Below, piece after piece: positions 14,020 through 16,793 of a stretch of 16,793 bases of DNA. A program made the position numbers and the translations under genes. This stretch comes from Chloroflexota bacterium (GTDB lineage: Bacteria > Chloroflexota > Dehalococcoidia > JACQGW01), in contig JACQGW010000281.1 in assembly GCA_016199325.1 (NCBI GenBank), positions 1 through 16,793 of the forward strand, in the 5' to 3' direction. Numbering within the stretch: the stretch's first letter is position 1; each line of letters starts with the position of its first letter. The notes below the pieces were generated by a model. It had not been told where the DNA came from. It worked only from the letters and a program-made list of their open reading frames with translations, and searched no databases.

Positions 14020-14967
14020 TCAGACCGCAAGTGCCTCGACGCTGACCGGGCGCCGGGGGCAGCGCCAGACCTGAACGGCCCGGGCCACCGGCTCGGTCAA
14101 CTGCAGTTGGACGCCGGGAAACGCCTTGTGGAGCGCCACCTCTTCCGACGCCATCGCGACGAGCTCGTCGGTCTCGGCGACGACGAGCGGCTTGGTCGCA
14201 AAGAAATCCTTGGCCATCCCGATGCCGTCCGGCGTCGAGACGAGGTAGGTGAAGGTCCCGTCGAGGTCGTCGACGGAGGCGGTCAGGGCTTGATCGAGGG
14301 TCGCGCCGGCCGCCAGCTTGTGGGCGATGTAGAGGGCGATGATCTCCGAGTCGTTCTCGGTCATGAAATGGTAGCCCCGTTGCTCGAACTTCCGGCGGAG
14401 CTTGTGGTAGTTGGTGATCTGGCCGTTGTGGACGACGGCGATGTCGGGGAACGGCCGTGCCCAGAAGGGGTGGGAATGGGCGATGTCCACCCGGCTCTCC
14501 GTTGCCAGCCGGGTGTGGCCGATACCGTGGCTGCCCAGGAAGCCCGCCATCCCGTAGCGGTCGGCGAGGACTCGGGCCTCGCCCACCTGCTTGACGATCT
14601 CCATCTGCCGCCCGACCGAGAAGACCTGAACGCCGGGGCCGGCGGATTCGACGGCGTCGGCGAGGCGCGCGACGTCGGTTCTGTCTCCGACGACGAGCCG
14701 GGCGTAGTCGCCCTGCACCGTGATCGACCGAACCGGCGTGATCGCGCGAGCGCGCTCGACGACGGCCCGATCAAGGCCGGCGCCCTGGCCGTCCTCGCCC
14801 AGCCGGACGCGCACGACGAGGCTCTCCGCCGGCTGCTGCCCGTAGAGTGCAACGCCGGTGCCGTCGGTCCCGCGCGAGTTGAGCTGCGCGAGCATGCGCA
14901 GCAGCACCTCACCCACCGGGCTCGCCTGCCCCGGCTCCTTGAACACGAGTCCTGCAATGCCACACAT
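14020..14967 (-). CDS. mgsA: Class II glutamine amidotransferase subunit (MgsA-like)
   Basis: This 315-residue protein begins MCGIAGLVF, with the Cys2 nucleophile of class II (Ntn) glutamine amidotransferases. Supporting motifs are LNSRGTDGTGVALYG, GIGHTRLATES, HSHPFW, VVHNGQITNY and ENDSEIIALYIAH. In an N-methylglutamate synthase this subunit releases methylamine from gamma-glutamylmethylamide, or ammonia from glutamine. The ATG at 14967 follows AGGAGG by 8 bases. It is the first gene of the mgsABC-glnT-hyuB-hyuA series, so a promoter should lie in the 557-bp region upstream, where a structured leader may exist. Alternative: a GlxB-type protein of unknown amide substrate. Confidence 0.88.
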   Translation of the reverse strand: MCGIAGLVFKEPGQASPVGEVLLRMLAQLNSRGTDGTGVALYGQQPAESLVVRVRLGEDGQGAGLDRAVVERARAITPVRSITVQGDYARLVVGDRTDVARLADAVESAGPGVQVFSVGRQMEIVKQVGEARVLADRYGMAGFLGSHGIGHTRLATESRVDIAHSHPFWARPFPDIAVVHNGQITNYHKLRRKFEQRGYHFMTENDSEIIALYIAHKLAAGATLDQALTASVDDLDGTFTYLVSTPDGIGMAKDFFATKPLVVAETDELVAMASEEVALHKAFPGVQLQLTEPVARAVQVWRCPRRPVSVEALAV

Positions 14968-14999
14968 GGGCCCGTCCTCCTAATGGTCTGCCACGCTGA

Positions 15000-15103
15000 T
15001 TTTGATGGATGCGGCCTGCCGATTCCATGCGTCATACGTCATGCGTCATTGCGTCACCTTTCGACGGGCGCTACCCATCAAAACCACCTTGGTGGTCCAC
15101 CAA
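15000..15103 (-). promoter_or_regulatory. Possible structured leader of the mgs-like operon
   Basis: Read on the minus strand, about 33-136 bases before the first gene, the sequence offers two mutually exclusive small hairpins: TTGGTGG-A-CCACCAA (15089-15103) and CCACC-AA-GGTGG (15084-15095). The second is followed directly by TTTT. Those T residues belong to TTTTGATGG (15075-15083), which can pair with CCATCAAAA at 15000-15008 downstream. Overlapping, competing stems with a terminator-like T run suggest attenuation. The hairpins are short and no known riboswitch core was recognised, so this remains tentative. Confidence 0.3.
15027..15058. repeat. 7-nt tandem repeat (ATGCGTC units)
   Basis: ATGCGTC, ATACGTC and ATGCGTC follow each other from 15027, then ATTGCGTC with one extra base. 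The array lies about 60 bp before the amidotransferase start, within the possible leader. Confidence 0.75.
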
Positions 15104-15184
15104 TGGCTTGGGGCGAGGGACAGACGTCGGAGGGTAGAGCCGACACGCTTCCCCCTCCCTGGTGTTTGTCAAAGCTGAACTGAC

Positions 15185-15260
15185 GGGTTCGTAGATGGCG
15201 CTTCAGCGCCCGGCCCTCGGGCGCCCGAGGACCAGGCGCTGAAGCGCCATCTACGAACCC
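15185..15260. repeat. Nested perfect palindrome (76 bp)
   Basis: Perfect 26-bp arms lie at 15185-15210 and 15235-15260 (outer end GGGTTCGTAGATGGCGCTTC), around a 24-nt loop. The loop itself contains the perfect 16-bp palindrome CCTCGGGCGCCCGAGG at 15215-15230. It could fold into one long hairpin or a cruciform. It lies downstream of the MoaD-like gene and upstream of the mgs-like operon, so it may also separate the two transcription units. Confidence 0.92.
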
Positions 15261-15297
15261 TCACATTGCGCTTGACGGACCAGTAGTCCCCACCCCT

Positions 15298-15325
15298 CGC
15301 TGATCGCTGACCGCTGATAGCTGGT
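15298..15325. repeat. 7-nt tandem repeat (CGCTGAT units)
   Basis: Four consecutive heptads are present: CGCTGAT, CGCTGAC, CGCTGAT and AGCTGGT. The period is exact, with substitutions only. Confidence 0.8.
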
Positions 15326-15444
15326 CAGTTCATCGCGCCACAGCTTACCCTGTTTGTCGCTTCGTGTAAAGTTGCACCGTTCTCCTAGCGAAGGAGTCGA
15401 AGCCGATGCACGGGTGTGGCTGAACCGACGACAGCCCGTCGGTG

Positions 15445-15505
15445 ACCAGAAACCAGAAACCATGAACCACAAACCCCGTTCTCTGCGTCCTCCGCGTCTC
15501 TGCGG
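15445..15505. repeat. 7-nt tandem repeat (ACCAGAA units) followed by 9-nt periodic CTCTGCG run
   Basis: Heptads ACCAGAA, ACCAGAA, ACCATGA and ACCACAA occupy 15445-15472. Shortly after, 15479-15505 reads as three 9-mers: TTCTCTGCG, TCCTCCGCG and TCTCTGCGG. The run ends about 20 bp from the stop of the MoaD-like gene. Confidence 0.75.
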
Positions 15506-15524
15506 TTCGTCTCGTTCGGTGCTC

Positions 15525-15821
15525 TCAACCGCCAGTGTACTGGCCGACGAGCGAGATCAGGTCGCCGTCGTGAACGGGGCTGTCCAGCTCGTAGCGAACG
15601 CCCAGGACCGTGTCGTTGACCAGCACCTCGACGTGCTCGCCCAGGTCGCCGCTGGCCGGGTCCCAGAGGGCTTCGGCCAGCGACGGGTAGCGGTCGGACA
15701 GCCGCCGCAGCACCGACCGAACCGTGTCGCCGGCCACGATGGGCTCGTCAAAGGTGCGGCGGCCGGAGCCGTCGCTGCCCAGAAAGCGCGTCACCCAGGC
15801 AATCGCCTCCACCCGAACCAC
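15525..15821 (-). CDS. MoaD/ThiS-family ubiquitin-like protein paired with the aldehyde oxidoreductase
   Basis: This 98-residue protein ends in LVGQYTGG. The C-terminal Gly-Gly is the hallmark of MoaD/ThiS sulfur carriers, which are adenylated and converted to a thiocarboxylate. Upstream features fit the beta-grasp fold: GDTVRSVLRRLSDRYPSLAEAL, the VEVLVNDT strand and HDGDLISLVG before the tail. It starts 11 bp after the oxidoreductase stop, at a GTG (15821) with a weak AGAGCGG site; nearby TTG or GTG codons are alternatives. Genes of this kind often follow tungsten-type aldehyde:ferredoxin oxidoreductases, where they probably serve the dithiolene sulfurs of the pterin cofactor. The same operon arrangement here supports that role. 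Confidence 0.85.
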   Translation of the reverse strand: MVRVEAIAWVTRFLGSDGSGRRTFDEPIVAGDTVRSVLRRLSDRYPSLAEALWDPASGDLGEHVEVLVNDTVLGVRYELDSPVHDGDLISLVGQYTGG

Positions 15822-15832
15822 GAACAACCGCT

Positions 15833-16793
15833 CTAGCCCCAGAGGACCGGAATCAGGGCATCCAGCCCCAGGGCGCGGAGCGTTTCCGGCAGCGGGCGCG
15901 TCGTGGCCGGGTCGTAGCCGATGGTGCGGTAGTAGGTCTCTCGCATCAACTGCCAGTGGGGAGCCACTGCGATGCCGGCGTTCGGGCCATCGGTCGGCGT
16001 CGAGCCGTAGCGCGGCGACGGCTGCTCGAGCTCCGGGCCGATGCCACACCGGAGGTTGAAGGCGCGCAGGATCGCCGCGATCCGCCGGCCGGCGATGAGC
16101 GCCTCGTCGAAGGTGAAGCTCCACCCGGTCGCCGTGCTCAGCGCCCGCGCGACGTGCTCCAGGCTGATCCGCGTCGTGAAGAGGCACGTCCCGAGCGAAT
16201 CCTCGAACAGGCGGCGGCCCAGCCCTTTGCCGACGGTCTGAGCGACCTGCACGGGGTCGAACGGGTTCCGCCGCGCCGGAATGCCCAGCTCGACGGGGAG
16301 GGCGAGGGGGCCAGTCGTTATCGTCCCGGCGCTGGCGACGGCCGTGTCGAGCATCTCCTCCCAGCGCCCGCGATGGTCATGGCCGCGGGGCGACTGTCCC
16401 TTGTGGGTGAAGACCGCACAGTTGTACGCCGGCCCCCCGACATGCTGGGCCGCCCGCTTGACCCCTTCGGCCAGCACGTCGCCAAAGCCCTCCCGGCGCG
16501 CGACCAGCCAGAGCAGCCGGTTGGCGGCCTCGGCGTCGCCCCAGGGCACGGCCAGACCGCACGCCTCCGGCGTCAGATACCCCTTCTCCTGGCATTCCAT
16601 CACCCAGCCGCAGAGCCAGCCGAACTCGTTGACGTCCACGCCGGCTCGGTCCACCTGGGTGTTCAGCCACGTCACGGCGACCGGGTCGGTGCAACCGATC
16701 ACCGAGCCGACGCCCGAGAGGCCCTCGTACTCCGGCTCGTCGACGAGTGCGCCCTGGTGCGGGCCGTCCGGAACCACGTACATGTGGCAATGG
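15833..16793 (-). CDS. Aldehyde:ferredoxin oxidoreductase family, C-terminal half (partial)
   Basis: This frame is open from the window end to a TAG at 15833 and gives the last 320 residues of a protein normally ~600 long. It begins HCHMYVVPDG, probably the end of the Cys cluster motif that holds the [4Fe-4S] centre. It continues through EYEGLSGVGSVIGCTDP, the GVDVNEFGWLCGWVMECQEKGYL helix region, DVLAEGVKRAA, HKGQSPRGHDHRG, ILRAFNLRCGIGPE and LMRETYYRTIGYD to the final ETLRALGLDAL. These match domains 2 and 3 of tungsten-bis-pterin aldehyde oxidoreductases, which oxidise aldehydes to acids and reduce ferredoxin. The MoaD-like gene downstream is a common companion. Substrate is unknown; formaldehyde would suit the amine genes nearby but is speculative. 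Confidence 0.88.
   Translation of the reverse strand, partial: HCHMYVVPDGPHQGALVDEPEYEGLSGVGSVIGCTDPVAVTWLNTQVDRAGVDVNEFGWLCGWVMECQEKGYLTPEACGLAVPWGDAEAANRLLWLVARREGFGDVLAEGVKRAAQHVGGPAYNCAVFTHKGQSPRGHDHRGRWEEMLDTAVASAGTITTGPLALPVELGIPARRNPFDPVQVAQTVGKGLGRRLFEDSLGTCLFTTRISLEHVARALSTATGWSFTFDEALIAGRRIAAILRAFNLRCGIGPELEQPSPRYGSTPTDGPNAGIAVAPHWQLMRETYYRTIGYDPATTRPLPETLRALGLDALIPVLWG

Larger units (their letters stand above)
14968..15524. other. 557-bp intergenic region with repeats and a possible regulatory leader
   Basis: No intact gene is seen on either strand. In order the stretch holds possible leader stems (15000-15103), three 7-nt tandem arrays (15027-15058, 15298-15325, 15445-15472), a nested palindrome (15185-15260) and a CTCTGCG-type 9-nt periodic run (15479-15505). 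A short hairpin, ACCGACG/CGTCGGT, lies at 15424-15443. No confident -10/-35 pair was found for the amidotransferase operon. Confidence 0.6.

Noticed and set aside
15060..15110. T-box leader, suggested by GGTGG near TTTT in the leader
   Set aside because: The conserved AGGGTGGNACCGCG core and specifier-loop layout are absent.
15140..15172. TTGACA at 15167-15172 (minus strand) as -35 box of the mgs-like operon
   Set aside because: There is no TATAAT-like hexamer at 16-18 bases; the spacing positions read AGCGTG.
15290..15510. CRISPR array, suggested by several short repeats in a row
   Set aside because: Units are 7-9 nt and contiguous, with no spacers and no cas genes nearby.

Overview
The window is GC-rich and almost every substantial gene is on the minus strand. 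Several intergenic hairpins carry the GTCATGCTGAGC...GCGAAGCATCTC motif. I associate this motif, together with an OpcA/6-phosphogluconolactonase cluster, HyuA/HyuB enzymes, a tungsten-type aldehyde oxidoreductase and many degraded toxin-antitoxin genes, with Chloroflexota (Thermomicrobia-like or a related uncultured lineage). That taxonomic guess is an inference from gene content and repeat style, not from a marker gene.

Region 1 (1-3106) is a graveyard of accessory genes. It holds a partial MNT nucleotidyltransferase, a 58-codon N-terminal stub of a second HyuA, a possible winged-helix relic, a possible small zinc-ribbon protein and an orphan HigA-like regulator. It also holds a nucleotidyltransferase operon whose second gene carries a 109-bp inverted-repeat insertion and a C-terminal frameshift, a frameshifted antitoxin-like gene followed by a PIN toxin cut off after its first strand, and the last ~55 codons of a membrane protein.

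Region 2 (3090-6037) is a tight operon, opcA > pgl > inositol-monophosphatase-family gene. It belongs to the oxidative pentose phosphate pathway. The usual partner zwf is not in the window; a repeat hairpin lies where it might be expected. The pgl gene has a 48-bp internal duplication.

Region 3 (6210-14967) is the metabolic centre. In transcription order it reads: class II glutamine amidotransferase subunit, GXGXG subunit, FMN/Fe-S glutamate-synthase-like subunit (together an N-methylglutamate-synthase-like MgsABC trio), a GlnT/gamma-glutamylmethylamide-synthetase-like enzyme, then hyuB and hyuA. The first four resemble the amine-assimilating half of the N-methylglutamate pathway. The N-methylglutamate dehydrogenase subunits are absent from the window, and an ATP-dependent hydantoinase/oxoprolinase pair stands in their place. 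All junctions from mgsC onward hold repeats: a 168-bp giant hairpin, a repeat copy that appears to provide the hyuB ribosome binding site, and duplicated REP-like hairpin modules after hyuB and after hyuA.

Region 4 (14968-15524) is a 557-bp intergenic region with a nested perfect palindrome, three different 7-nt tandem arrays and a potentially structured leader for the mgs-like operon. Region 5 (15525-16793) holds a MoaD/ThiS-like protein and the C-terminal half of an aldehyde:ferredoxin oxidoreductase. A formaldehyde-handling link to the upstream amine genes is possible but unproven.
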